From Scandinavium sp036409475 (GTDB lineage Bacteria > Pseudomonadota > Gammaproteobacteria > Enterobacterales > Enterobacteriaceae), in contig NZ_JAYRCK010000009.1 of NCBI RefSeq assembly GCF_036409475.1, forward strand, positions 95,195 through 159,194: a DNA stretch of 64,000 nucleotides, written 5' to 3'. Position 1 is the first letter of the stretch. Each line of letters starts with the position of its first letter. Made by a program: the position numbers and the translations under genes. Positions 16,831-25,054 of this stretch are shown here, piece after piece. The notes under the pieces are model-generated. The model saw nothing but the letters and a program-made list of their open reading frames with translations, searched no databases and was not told the DNA's origin.

Positions 16831-16871
16831 GGGAGGAAGCTAAATTCTGGCTACTGAAAAATTTGCAACAC

Positions 16872-17207
16872 TCAGAACAGATATTTGCCAGCAGTAAGAC
16901 TTAACGCTACTGCGGTAAAAATTGCGCCAATCATCCATTTTGTTTGACCGGATAGGGCTTTATGTAGCTCAACCTGAAGCGCCATCTGCTCCGTTTTGAA
17001 CGTGTTGGAAAGCTCCATCAGATCGGATTTAGTGCTGAAATTTTCAGAGCGAGTTTTGAGTATTGCTAAATCTTGTTTGATTTCGCTCATGTTGGCCTCC
17101 AGCTTTTCGACTCTTTTTTCCAGATCCCCGGACATACCATCACCTCCGTTACCGTTTCTGCTGGTCCTGCGCCTTTCATCAATCTGATGTACGTTATTAT
17201 CAGCCAT
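16872..17207 (-). CDS. coiled-coil protein with C-terminal membrane anchor (XhlA-like layout)
   Basis: The ATG at 17207 gives 111 residues; it overlaps the upstream zinc-ribbon gene by eight bases. Residues 1-25 are polar and Arg/Gly-rich. Residues about 27-85 are a heptad-repeat coiled coil (LEKRVEKLEANMSEIKQDLAIL). Residues about 90-110 are one hydrophobic anchor (WMIGAIFTAVALSLTAGKYLF). This resembles XhlA-type and related phage membrane proteins of unknown function, a resemblance of layout more than of residues. With its partner it may be a prophage lysogenic-conversion unit. Confidence 0.55.
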   Translation of the reverse strand: MADNNVHQIDERRRTSRNGNGGDGMSGDLEKRVEKLEANMSEIKQDLAILKTRSENFSTKSDLMELSNTFKTEQMALQVELHKALSGQTKWMIGAIFTAVALSLTAGKYLF

Positions 17208-17550
17208 TTGCGCTTTCCTTGCCTTCTTTTGTGTGCTGGTCAGATAACCATTTGTAAACCGTATTAGCAGAAAAAGTGATATTAAATCCGCATTTCTCAC
17301 AATGAAGCAGGTAATAATAGTTCAATTTGTGTTCAGTGGGAATGACGGTATCATGCCTGAAAAGTGTAGCGTAGGCGACCTTGTTGTAAGGGCTAAGGAG
17401 GTCTTGCTTGATCGTCTCTGAAACAATGAACGTCCCGTTGCCACACATTGGACAGTTTGTTGTAACGGAATTTTTGTCCAGGAACCTGAAAAAGTCTTCT
17501 GTCGTCACTTCGTTAAAGTGATCGATTTCCATCTTGTTTGGCTCGCTCAT
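17200..17550 (-). CDS. zinc-ribbon hypothetical protein
   Basis: The 116-residue protein has two CxxC knuckles, CPMCG near residue 34 and CEKCG near residue 84, enough for one structural zinc site. Between them lies a stretch rich in aromatic residues (TEHKLNYYYLLH). There is no signal peptide. Its end overlaps the start of the coiled-coil anchor gene by eight bases, so they form a two-gene unit. I do not recognise a named family. The location within the prophage remnant suggests a phage or defence-associated gene. Confidence 0.55.
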   Translation of the reverse strand: MSEPNKMEIDHFNEVTTEDFFRFLDKNSVTTNCPMCGNGTFIVSETIKQDLLSPYNKVAYATLFRHDTVIPTEHKLNYYYLLHCEKCGFNITFSANTVYKWLSDQHTKEGKESANG

Positions 17551-17915
17551 CGCGTTGACTTCCTGTTGGCCAATAAAATCTGTGTGGTTATGAGGTTAAC
17601 TCAGTTCATTCAAAGCACGAAGTAAATGATTAGAGTGATGAAAATACTCTTGAGATTAGAGCGAACAAACCGAATATCAATTATTAAAACGCTTTTAGCA
17701 GGATTGATCCTACCCACGTAATGTGGACACAGCCCTGAACGCTGGTCACGGGGGACACGAAACTGGCAGCGGCGAGAGAGTGTCACGCTCAATCCGGAGC
17801 GGGAAAAACAGGCGGCTTAAATCAAACTGGGGCGACAACTACCTTGACACTTACCGCGCCCGGCGGGGTAGCATTCACAAATCCATTTTCCTGTGTCGAG
17901 TTTTCGTACTGCCAT
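17551..17915. other. non-coding stretch between prophage cargo genes
   Basis: There is no convincing gene in this 365-base stretch. The left part is AT-rich and probably holds the promoter of the zinc-ribbon gene. The right part (about 17705-17880) is GC-rich and resembles a fragment of older phage or IS DNA, but I cannot name it. Confidence 0.35.
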
Positions 17916-17943
17916 AAAAAAGCCCTCATGTCTGAGGGCTAAA
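17916..17943 (-). terminator. terminator of the OLD-family gene
   Basis: GCCCTC/GAGGGC with a 6-base loop, read on the minus strand, is followed by TTTTTT. It sits 54 bases beyond the stop codon of the OLD-type gene at 17997. Confidence 0.8.
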
Positions 17944-17996
17944 TTTGACTGTATGTATGAACAGTGTTTGATGGGTGGTTTTGGGAAGAAATACAT

Positions 17997-19985
17997 TCAT
18001 TCTTCACCAAAAAATTCGATTATGTTGTAGAGCCATGTAGGTGTATGGATCTCATCACTCTCATAGAGCACATCTATGTACTGGTCACAAAAGAGATTTT
18101 TATTACCTGGTTCATCAAAATAATTTTTAATGGTTTGCTTTTGACTGGTGGTTAGATCTAATATTCCAGCTGCAACGTTTGAGGAAAGTGTTTCAACGTC
18201 TTCTATGAATGAAAATCTTTTCTCTCCATTCGTGTAGATACGATAGATTGTTTCGTAGAAAAACAGTCCATCTAAAGCATCTTCAATCTCAGTTGGTGGA
18301 GATACTCTATTATCAGTTGTTTTTAGTAAATCAACATCAGTTAAATCTTCACGTAATAGTAAACGTCTTATTTTTATTTGCGGGATGCTGTCTACAGACT
18401 CAAATTTATCATACGCTAAGTCAGTATCTAATAAACAAAATACTTTTCCTTTAATGGCCGGCCTTCTGTCTTTTAGCGCTAAAACTAGATATGAATAAAT
18501 ATCCTTCAATGCAAATGAACCACCGACACTCAAAATTATTATGTTTTTTTCATCTAGCTCTTCAAATTCCAAATGGGATTCAATGTATTTTTTGTCAGTT
18601 CGCCCCTCGCATAATATCCAGTTATAATTATTGGAAGAAGTTATTGATGTTATTATGGATTGCACCAAGTCATGGTTGCTTTTTACTTCTAATGTATCTA
18701 AGTATGAACCACGTGATTCTTTCACAAGTGCAGCTAATTCATCTCTATAGTATTCCAAATTTATGCACTTGATAAATGTTTGGTTCGGGGATACATAAGT
18801 TGCACTGCCACTCATAGCGGCAGGAAGAAAACCATACCAGTGGGTAGTGCAAATCGTCTGTATGCCTAACTCACTTATCTCTCTAATTTTCTCGAACTGC
18901 TTGAAGCAAGATGTCGCATGTAAAGATAATTCTGGTTCGTCAACGGCTAGGATGGTTGATTGCTGGGTTTTTTTGGGGTTTCCTTTTAAGAACCCCATAG
19001 ATAAATCTAGAAGAGCTTTTCTTTTTTCACCAGAACTGAGGTTGTGGACAGGTGTATCTCTATTAATACTATCTATGTAATGTAGAATTTTATCACTAAA
19101 ATACGACTCAATTATCTTTGCAATCATGTGGCGCTGCGTAAAAGAGTTTTGTCTCTGGGTCGGTTTTTTGAAATGATATTTCCCATTTAATTTTTCAGAT
19201 AATTGTTCAACAAATTCATTTAGATATTTATTTATTTCAGTAATGTCTTTCTTTTTGATTGTTTTACTGATCTTCTGCTGAAGATTTTCACCAAGAAGAG
19301 ATTGTAACAGTTCACTCTCAATTTTAGAATATTCGGATGTGGTTATTTCTGCTGGTAAGTAAATATAATTATAAGACTCTCTCACATACTCTAGTAATTT
19401 ATATAAAGTAGTTTGAAAGAAGTTTTTTCGTTGCGCAGGGTTTGTTGCAGTTGATTCAGGTATTAAATCATCAATTTCATTTTTATAATCATCAATTGAT
19501 TCAAAAATTGACATGAATGGAACGGGAGCATCACCTGCGGATTTTTTTATAATGCCAATGGGCACTAGGAAATAATCGCGAGCTTGATATTGATATTCAA
19601 GATGGGTCCTGTGATTAATAAATTTTTCTGCTAATGCTCTTTGCGAGGAGTGAAAGTCTTCACTTTCTACCTGCCATGTTATATCACTAATAGCTTCTAA
19701 TGTTTTAAAATTTGAAGTGTTACCTTTAATCCTTTCTTTTCGGATAAGAAAAACTGGAACAATGAAAGGCTCTCTCGTATCAAACCCTTGACTACGAGCA
19801 TCATTGTTAATGTCTAATCTATTGATATCAGCTCTATTTAGGACGGTATCAATGGCTTGGAGTGTAGAGCTTTTACCTACTCCATTTTCACCAATCAGCC
19901 ATGAAGAATTTCCATTGATGGTTAATGGAATGTAATGCTGATTTCTAAAGTTTTTAAAGTTTCTTAAAATTACACCAACAATCAT
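17997..19985 (-). CDS. OLD-family ATPase-TOPRIM endonuclease (probable anti-phage protein)
   Basis: The 662-residue protein joins an ABC/SMC-like ATPase to a TOPRIM nuclease. Walker A is at 32-40 (GENGVGKSS), the signature LSSGEK is at 316-321, Walker B is at 345-352 (ILAVDEPE) followed by LSLH, and the switch histidine is H382 in CTTHW. The TOPRIM part starts with ILCEGRTDKKY (E460) and has LLDTD (D520, D522), the metal-binding acidic set. OLD proteins such as P2 Old and GajA of Gabija cut DNA and abort infection by other phages. There is no UvrD-like helicase next to it, so it is not a Gabija pair; it is a stand-alone class. Low GC and its position directly after a truncated prophage repressor point to acquisition as cargo. 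Confidence 0.85.
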   Translation of the reverse strand: MIVGVILRNFKNFRNQHYIPLTINGNSSWLIGENGVGKSSTLQAIDTVLNRADINRLDINNDARSQGFDTREPFIVPVFLIRKERIKGNTSNFKTLEAISDITWQVESEDFHSSQRALAEKFINHRTHLEYQYQARDYFLVPIGIIKKSAGDAPVPFMSIFESIDDYKNEIDDLIPESTATNPAQRKNFFQTTLYKLLEYVRESYNYIYLPAEITTSEYSKIESELLQSLLGENLQQKISKTIKKKDITEINKYLNEFVEQLSEKLNGKYHFKKPTQRQNSFTQRHMIAKIIESYFSDKILHYIDSINRDTPVHNLSSGEKRKALLDLSMGFLKGNPKKTQQSTILAVDEPELSLHATSCFKQFEKIREISELGIQTICTTHWYGFLPAAMSGSATYVSPNQTFIKCINLEYYRDELAALVKESRGSYLDTLEVKSNHDLVQSIITSITSSNNYNWILCEGRTDKKYIESHLEFEELDEKNIIILSVGGSFALKDIYSYLVLALKDRRPAIKGKVFCLLDTDLAYDKFESVDSIPQIKIRRLLLREDLTDVDLLKTTDNRVSPPTEIEDALDGLFFYETIYRIYTNGEKRFSFIEDVETLSSNVAAGILDLTTSQKQTIKNYFDEPGNKNLFCDQYIDVLYESDEIHTPTWLYNIIEFFGEE

Positions 19986-20052
19986 TTTTTTTCGTCCATT
20001 AAAAATAGTTGATTATTTGCAGGTCATGATCACCTTAGCAATTATATTGATG

Positions 20053-20589
20053 TTACATTCTACTTGAGTTTGATTCTGGCATTACGCAATTAATGGGTAA
20101 TCTTACTAGTTTGCGTATAGATTGAGCGCCATCAATAGGAATTAGCCATAAGCCATCATTTACTTCATCTAAATTATGTTTTACCAGATAAGTTGCATTC
20201 ACTGTCTCAATAGCTGAAATACCTTCAAAGTATTTTGGCAATAACGTTAAGTTGAATATAAGATAACCGGACTTACAGAGTTTTCTACCACTTGTTTTAT
20301 GTTTAACAAGGCTTATGATTTGAGCTTTTGCATCTACCCGCATCGGACCTTCAGATGTCGGCAGCCAACGAAGGGATGTTCCTGTATCTAAAGTACACTG
20401 GATTATCCAGTCTAGTGGGAAAGTATCTCTCATATATCGATTAGCTAATGTTCTTTTCGAAAAGCCAAAATTATCAGCTAAGGCTTGTCGTGTCGTAAAT
20501 CTGTAAGCATCGACTAAACGCTCGATAGCATCTTTGCCACCCTGATTGGGATTTATTTTGATCTCATTTGGGTACTTTGATGGTGTCAT
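20053..20589 (-). CDS. 186-type CI repressor, C-terminally truncated
   Basis: The product has 178 residues. Residues about 18-75 form the phage CI helix-turn-helix domain (RQALADNFGFSKRTLANRYMRDTFP, then CTLDTGTSLRWLPTSEGPM). The C-terminal region resembles phage 186 CI, including DGLWLIPIDGAQSIRKLVRLP. After that point the 186 protein continues for about 35 more residues, while this one ends in an unrelated tail of about a dozen (INCVMPESNSSRM). The oligomerisation domain is thus incomplete, so normal repression is doubtful. In P2/186 phages int lies just downstream of the repressor; here the OLD-type gene begins 67 bases after the stop. The junction explains the truncation. Confidence 0.75.
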   Translation of the reverse strand: MTPSKYPNEIKINPNQGGKDAIERLVDAYRFTTRQALADNFGFSKRTLANRYMRDTFPLDWIIQCTLDTGTSLRWLPTSEGPMRVDAKAQIISLVKHKTSGRKLCKSGYLIFNLTLLPKYFEGISAIETVNATYLVKHNLDEVNDGLWLIPIDGAQSIRKLVRLPINCVMPESNSSRM

Positions 20590-20759
20590 GTCTCTAATGC
20601 AATCCAGGTATCTTCGGTGTTCCCAATTGGGGGCTTATCACGATTACAAACAACTCCCCACAAGCCAATAGGAGATGCTGCATCATGACTCCTAATATTT
20701 CAATCACTTTGAATACACCACACGTCACAATTTAGCGCTATAACTGACTTACAGCTCTT

Positions 20760-20886
20760 CCTGTCGATACGATCAATGACATGCTGGCTGATGGTCGCCT
20801 TCCGCGCCATCGTCTGTGTTAGATAAAAGCGCGAAAAGATCATGGTTTACATGGCTGCACTGACTGTAGATACACTGTCGGCTTAA
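20760..20886 (+). pseudogene. cox/apl-like phage regulator remnant, frameshifted
   Basis: Two adjacent frames read like one regulator. DTINDMLADGRLPRHRL (20766-20816) ends at an early stop; about 25 bases further on, in another frame, KIMVYMAALTVDTLSA with a stop (20836-20886) gives the expected end. The gene is divergent from the repressor, where P2/186 phages carry cox or apl. No N-terminus with a start codon remains. Family naming rests on position and the helix-turn-helix-like NDMLADGRLP motif. Confidence 0.5.
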
Positions 20887-21041
20887 GAAACCTTTGGCTC
20901 ACTACCCCGGATATATGGCTGACCGCTCTCATCGAAGGCTAACACTGGTTGCTGGCGCAAATTCATTGCCTGCCATGCGTACCAACTAATGAAGTCGAGA
21001 GGAATCGATGGTGAGTTACACATAGCTGCCATTGCTGGTTA
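20887..21041. other. gene-free phage-derived stretch
   Basis: There is no ORF of significance. With 20590-20759, which should hold the divergent repressor/cox promoters, this is the former early-promoter side of the prophage. I see no intact cII or replication gene. Confidence 0.35.
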
Positions 21042-21845
21042 TCAGCAGAGAGTCTTACGATCTAACTCTTGATATATTTCATAGATACCTTTTTTCTTAA
21101 ACTCTCCATGAACACAATGTATTGCTTTTTCTTGCTCAGTTAGAATGTATTTTCTTACTTTACCTGAATAATAGATTGTAAATATAAAGCTTAGTGGTAA
21201 CCATAATAAAGCGAGCAAGGTAATAGGGATGATGGAGTAGATGAAAAGTTTGTCTTTTCTGAATTTATTTATTGATTTATCAAGGAAGGTTTGACCTTCT
21301 TTAGTTGTTAATAATTTGCATAAATATTCTTTATGCTCAATTGTTAATGAGTTGTACTTCTCTATGTTTGTAGTTGCCGATTGTGAGCAATCACCTACTG
21401 AAAGAGTCCAAGTTGGATGAGCGGAAATCGTCACGGCTGACGCCATTTTTTTGGATATGTAAAATGGATCTCCTGATTTTTTCCAAAAAAGTAATGTTTG
21501 ATCTGGTTGCGTTTTAGCTGTTTGGATGAGTGTAGGAGTGAAATAGGAAGCTGAAAATAGGAAAGCAAGGGAAAAAGCAATTGTGATGATTTTATCTGAC
21601 CAGTCAGTGCCAGGTAGCTTTCTCAACGGGATGGTTATAAAGAAAATATTTAGTATGAATGCAGGCACCCCTGACTTTTTTAATATCTCATTATGATGTT
21701 GTTTGTATCTAAAAACAGTGCCTATTAATTTTATTGAAAGAGCAACTGCGCCAATGATAGATATCCAGGCTGCGGCGGTTGCTGCTGGTGAGTTTAGAAA
21801 TTCAGTATTGAATATATTTGCGGGGATAGTGTTAACTGCACTCAT
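21042..21845 (-). CDS. membrane protein of unknown function (possibly DUF6216-like)
   Basis: I use the ATG at 21845, which has GGAGG six bases upstream, giving 267 residues; an in-frame ATG at 21890 lacks a site. Hydrophobic segments are at about 20-42, 65-80, 90-112 and 205-230, the last followed by a basic/acidic cytoplasmic tail. A middle segment of about 90 residues (YISKKMASAVTISAHPTWTLSVGDCSQS...) lies between the third and fourth. Layout resembles membrane proteins annotated as DUF6216 in enterobacterial prophages, but I hold this loosely. It is low in GC, and it is flanked by phage debris on both sides. It could serve in superinfection exclusion; no motif shows this. Confidence 0.5.
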   Translation of the reverse strand: MSAVNTIPANIFNTEFLNSPAATAAAWISIIGAVALSIKLIGTVFRYKQHHNEILKKSGVPAFILNIFFITIPLRKLPGTDWSDKIITIAFSLAFLFSASYFTPTLIQTAKTQPDQTLLFWKKSGDPFYISKKMASAVTISAHPTWTLSVGDCSQSATTNIEKYNSLTIEHKEYLCKLLTTKEGQTFLDKSINKFRKDKLFIYSIIPITLLALLWLPLSFIFTIYYSGKVRKYILTEQEKAIHCVHGEFKKKGIYEIYQELDRKTLC

Positions 21846-22212
21846 AAAACCTCCAAATGACGAATTTTTTCTTTCCTCAATTTGTACCACTCATAACATA
21901 AATTGCAAGAAGCTATAAATTAGCTTTTTGCTGACAGCACTTTGTTATGAACACAAAATTGACCAAAGTTATGCGCCTTATCCCCATTCGGATCCGCACC
22001 GGGATTTTAATGGAATTGGTCGGGTTAACCGGCTTAAGCTTCACGAGGCCAACTAGCGCACTTGGTGGAAGTGAGTTAGTTGTACTGTTCAGTTTGGGGA
22101 AGCAATCTGGAAATCACGTTTGACCTGCCTGCAATCTACTCAAACCAGTTTCTGCTACCGGAAGCTGGTTTGTCCGGGGTAGATTCATGGTGACCGAGGC
22201 GGTGGGTGTATC
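21846..22212. other. non-coding phage-remnant stretch
   Basis: This contains the promoter region of the membrane-protein gene, then GC-richer DNA without a valid ORF. A hairpin of AAACCAG and CTGGTTT lies at about 22139-22172. Confidence 0.35.
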
Positions 22213-22356
22213 ATGTTTAAAGGAGGCTATTTTGTCGTTGAGACCAACACTATCCGTATTAATAGCGACGTGGTGATGAACGGTACTGATACCCTGGATA
22301 GCGCCGATAGAATCAAAATGGAAGCATGGTGGATGACCACTCGCACTCCAAAATAA
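22213..22356 (+). pseudogene. phage-like 47-residue gene fragment
   Basis: This 47-codon ORF (FKGGYFVVETNTIRINSDVV and following, ending WMTTRTPK) looks like the C-terminal piece of a larger phage protein: it is polar and beta-rich, and it has a coding-like composition but no clear ribosome site. I cannot name the parent gene. It is the only possible structural-gene debris left in the element. Confidence 0.35.
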
Positions 22357-22410
22357 TGAATGCCATCGACACTTCATCCCAAAGATATGCACATAACTGG
22401 AGCCGCAGTT

Positions 22411-23010
22411 TTACTGCCCCGCCAATCGTCTTTTCAAACCCCGCTCATCAGCAATATCCATCAATCGTGCCTCTGCTGCCGCCTGTGTGCGCATCCCCGA
22501 AAGCGTGGGTTTAAAGCTGTGTGCATTTCCCTGAATATTTAAAGGCAGGGAAATGGATGCGATCAATTTGTCTTCAACTTCCCACGGCGCTTCAACAGGT
22601 ATCCAGTGAACCTTGGCATTCTCCTCCATCCAATGGTCAAGCCACTGCTCGCCTGGGTGAGTGAATGTCATTCTGGAGCCGGAACCAACCCGGCGAAGGG
22701 GGAAGCAACTTACTCCACTCAGCAGCACGCCGAGTGTGCGTCGAAGTGTGGAGCCTGCGGCATTGCCGCTGTAATGCGTTTTGAGGCGCTTTCTTAAGTT
22801 CGATCGGCTGTCGGGTTTCCCGCGCTTGTCGGGGGAAATGCCGACGTAGAGAAGCGAGTAGCCTTCCGCTGTGATGCACCCTTCTGTTGGCACTGCAGGC
22901 GGAATCTCTTTGAACCACCAAAAGTAAACCCCGTTCACTGCAGGGACAGGCGTTGGCCTGCTCATGACTTCTGTTCTGCTGTAGGTCTTCTCTGGGTAAA
23001 AGTCGAACAT
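22411..23010 (-). CDS. GIY-YIG nuclease-domain protein
   Basis: The 199-residue protein carries the GIY-YIG core: GVYFWW (GIY position) near residue 27, LLYVGIS (YIG position) near residue 53, the conserved arginine helix LRKRLKTHYSGNA near 72-84, and an acidic residue further on in the PWEVEDKLI helix near 141. The C-terminal part is not typical of UvrC or Slx1 families. It may cut DNA as a homing or restriction-type nuclease, or act on a modified nucleotide; the sequence does not say which. It is read toward the phage remnant and its start lies about 200 bases from rybB, at the right end of the insert. Confidence 0.75.
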   Translation of the reverse strand: MFDFYPEKTYSRTEVMSRPTPVPAVNGVYFWWFKEIPPAVPTEGCITAEGYSLLYVGISPDKRGKPDSRSNLRKRLKTHYSGNAAGSTLRRTLGVLLSGVSCFPLRRVGSGSRMTFTHPGEQWLDHWMEENAKVHWIPVEAPWEVEDKLIASISLPLNIQGNAHSFKPTLSGMRTQAAAEARLMDIADERGLKRRLAGQ

Positions 23011-23213
23011 GTGCTTTCCTTGCTGATTTTTTTTCGATTGTATTCATTTGTCGTCTGGATGCGATGACTTTGAAGGGGAGGGCAGGGGAAAAAATCAGAG
23101 GGAAGTTTGTTGGCTTACGGCGACAAGCTTTTGCGCTGCCGCCATTTTGTCGCCATCTGGCTTAAAGGTTTCTCGTAAGTATCTGGTTAGAAAGCCCCCG
23201 AATCCCAGAAAAC

Positions 23214-23293
23214 AAAAAACCCATCAACCTTGAACCAAAAATGGCGGGGTTGATGGGCTCCACAAAATGGGGACATCAAAGAAAAGCAGTGGC
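23214..23293 (-). ncRNA. rybB: sigma-E dependent small RNA RybB
   Basis: The minus strand reads as RybB almost base for base: the 5' end GCCACTGCTTTTCTTTGATG, which is the seed that pairs with porin mRNAs, then a CCCCATTTTGTGGAGC region, and the terminal stem CCCATCAACCCCGCC...GGTTGATGGG with a T-run. RybB binds Hfq and represses many outer-membrane protein mRNAs during envelope stress. The location before ybjL matches E. coli. The terminator end directly abuts the prophage remnant. Confidence 0.97.
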
Positions 23294-23331
23294 ATTACTT
23301 ATGACTGACGGGCAAACAAAAAGTTCGCTCT
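23294..23331 (-). promoter_or_regulatory. sigma-E promoter of rybB
   Basis: Read on the minus strand there is GCGAACTT (-35, 23321-23328), a 16-base spacer, TCATAA (-10), then six bases to the RybB 5' end. This fits the sigma-E consensus GGAACTT/TCAAA with the right spacing. Confidence 0.85.
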
Positions 23332-23368
23332 GTCTCGCATTTTTTTCTGCCATTTTTATTCTTCGGAT

Positions 23369-25054
23369 TTATCCCAGTCCTGGCCAGATGACGATGATCA
23401 GCGTACCGGCCAGCGTTAACAAGACGTTAGCTATTGCGTAGGTGCCTGCGTAGCCCAGCGCCGGGATGTTACTGCGTGCTGTGTCGCTGATAATTTCCAT
23501 CGCCGGGGCGCAGGTACGGGCCCCCATCATCGCTCCAAACAGCATCGCGCGGTTCATGCGCAGTACGTAGGCGCCGAACAGGAAACAGATAACCACGGGC
23601 ACCAGGCTGACGATTAAACCGGCCACCAGCATCTGGCCGCCAACGGCACCCAGACCGTGTCCGATGCCGCTGCCTGCACTCAGGCCAACGCCTGCCATAA
23701 ACACCATCAGCCCGAACTCTTTCACCATATTCAGCGCGCCTTGCGGAATGTAGCCGAAAGTAGGGTGGTTGGCTCGCAGGAAGCCGAGCATGATCCCGGC
23801 GAACAGCAGGCCGGCGGCGTTCCCAATCGCGAAACTGAAGTTGCTGAACTGGAAGGTTATCATCCCAATCATCAGGCCGACGATAAAGAACGCGCAGAAG
23901 GCCAGCAGGTCAGTGACCTGGCTGTGAATCGAGATAAAGCCGATGCGGTCGGCGATGGTTTTCACGCGGCGTGCATCGCCGCTGACCTGCAATACGTCGC
24001 CTTTGTTGAGCACGATGCTGTCGTCAATCGGCATCTCAATCTGGCTGCGGATCACGCGGTTGAGGAAACAGCCATGGTCGGTGAGTTTAATCTGCGCCAG
24101 ACGGCGGCCCACCACATTGTGGTTTTTAACGACCACTTCTTCGGTGACGATGCGCATGTCGAGCAGGTCGCGGTCGAAGACTTCTTTGCCGTTGCGGAAG
24201 CTTGGGTCAAGGCGTGCATGAGCATCCGGATAGCCTACCAAAGCGATTTCATCGCCCATTTGTAATACCGCGTCGCCGTCTGGGTTTGCCAGAATGCCGT
24301 TGCGACGAATACGTTCGATATAGCAGCCGGTCTGGCGATAGATGCCGAGTTCACGCAGGTTTTTGCCATCGGTCCAGGCCACCAGCTCCGGGCCGACACG
24401 ATACGCGCGAATCACCGGCAGATAGACCTTGCGGTTAGCATCCGTGTCCAGGCCGCGTTCGCGTGCGATTTGCTGTGCGCTGGTTTGCAGATCCTGATGT
24501 TGCAGTTTTGGCAGGTAACGCGCGCCGAGGATCAGACTGACAAGGCCAATCAGGTAAGTTAGCGCATAGCCCAGGCTCAGGTGGTCGAGGGCTGAAGCCA
24601 GCTCATTGCCCGCCATGCCGGAATGTCGCAAGGTGTCGCCTGCGCCAACCAGCACTGGCGTTGAGGTCATCGCGCCTGCCAGCATCCCGGCGGTGAGGCC
24701 GATATCCCAGCCAAACAGCTTGCCCAGCCCCAGCGCTATTACCAGCGCAGAGCCGACCATCACCAGCGCGAGCATCAGATAATTCTTGCCATCGCGGAAA
24801 AAAATGGAAAAAAAGTTCGGGCCCGCTTCGACCCCGACGCAGAAAATAAAGAGCATAAAGCCCAGATTTAATGCATCCGTGTTAATACTGAAATGCTGCT
24901 GGCCTAATAACAAAGAGACCACTAAAACGCCAATAGAATTACCAAGTTGGATAGATCCTAAGCGTATTTTGCCAAGACACAGGCCCAGCGCCAGTACTAC
25001 AAATAATAACAGGATGTAATTCCCGTTTAACAAGTCTGCGACGTTTATATTCAC
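23369..25054 (-). CDS. ybjL: YbjL, aspartate:alanine-exchanger-family transporter
   Basis: The 561-residue protein equals E. coli YbjL in length. It has about five N-terminal transmembrane segments, two cytoplasmic TrkA-C (RCK-C) domains (about 200-285 and 295-375), and about five C-terminal transmembrane segments with the family block MGARTCAPAMEIISD. This is the AAE/AspT layout. The substrate of YbjL is not firmly known; some reports link the family to glutamate, aspartate or succinate export. It is transcribed toward rybB on the same strand. Confidence 0.94.
   Translation of the reverse strand: MNINVADLLNGNYILLLFVVLALGLCLGKIRLGSIQLGNSIGVLVVSLLLGQQHFSINTDALNLGFMLFIFCVGVEAGPNFFSIFFRDGKNYLMLALVMVGSALVIALGLGKLFGWDIGLTAGMLAGAMTSTPVLVGAGDTLRHSGMAGNELASALDHLSLGYALTYLIGLVSLILGARYLPKLQHQDLQTSAQQIARERGLDTDANRKVYLPVIRAYRVGPELVAWTDGKNLRELGIYRQTGCYIERIRRNGILANPDGDAVLQMGDEIALVGYPDAHARLDPSFRNGKEVFDRDLLDMRIVTEEVVVKNHNVVGRRLAQIKLTDHGCFLNRVIRSQIEMPIDDSIVLNKGDVLQVSGDARRVKTIADRIGFISIHSQVTDLLAFCAFFIVGLMIGMITFQFSNFSFAIGNAAGLLFAGIMLGFLRANHPTFGYIPQGALNMVKEFGLMVFMAGVGLSAGSGIGHGLGAVGGQMLVAGLIVSLVPVVICFLFGAYVLRMNRAMLFGAMMGARTCAPAMEIISDTARSNIPALGYAGTYAIANVLLTLAGTLIIVIWPGLG

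Larger units (their letters stand above)
16831..23213. mobile_element. decayed P2/186-like prophage carrying cargo genes, between rcdA and rybB
   Basis: In E. coli rcdA, rybB and ybjL are adjacent. Here about 6.4 kb lie between rcdA and rybB. The insert includes a 186-type CI repressor without its C-terminus, a frameshifted cox/apl-like gene, an orphan 47-residue phage-like fragment, and lower-GC cargo: an OLD-type nuclease, a membrane protein and two small genes. A GIY-YIG protein lies at the right end. No integrase, portal, terminase or tail gene remains, and I found no direct repeats that would define att sites. The edges given are approximate. Confidence 0.7.

Noticed and set aside
17723..17917. 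A 64-codon plus-strand ORF between cargo genes
   Set aside because: It has no ribosome site and no recognisable family, and it runs into the terminator of the OLD gene; probably chance.
17997..20589. Gabija system
   Set aside because: The OLD-type protein has the ATPase-TOPRIM layout, but no UvrD-like GajB helicase gene is next to it.
16795..23213. Direct repeats marking att sites of the insert
   Set aside because: By-eye comparison of the left edge near 16.8 kb with the right edge near rybB gave no convincing repeat.
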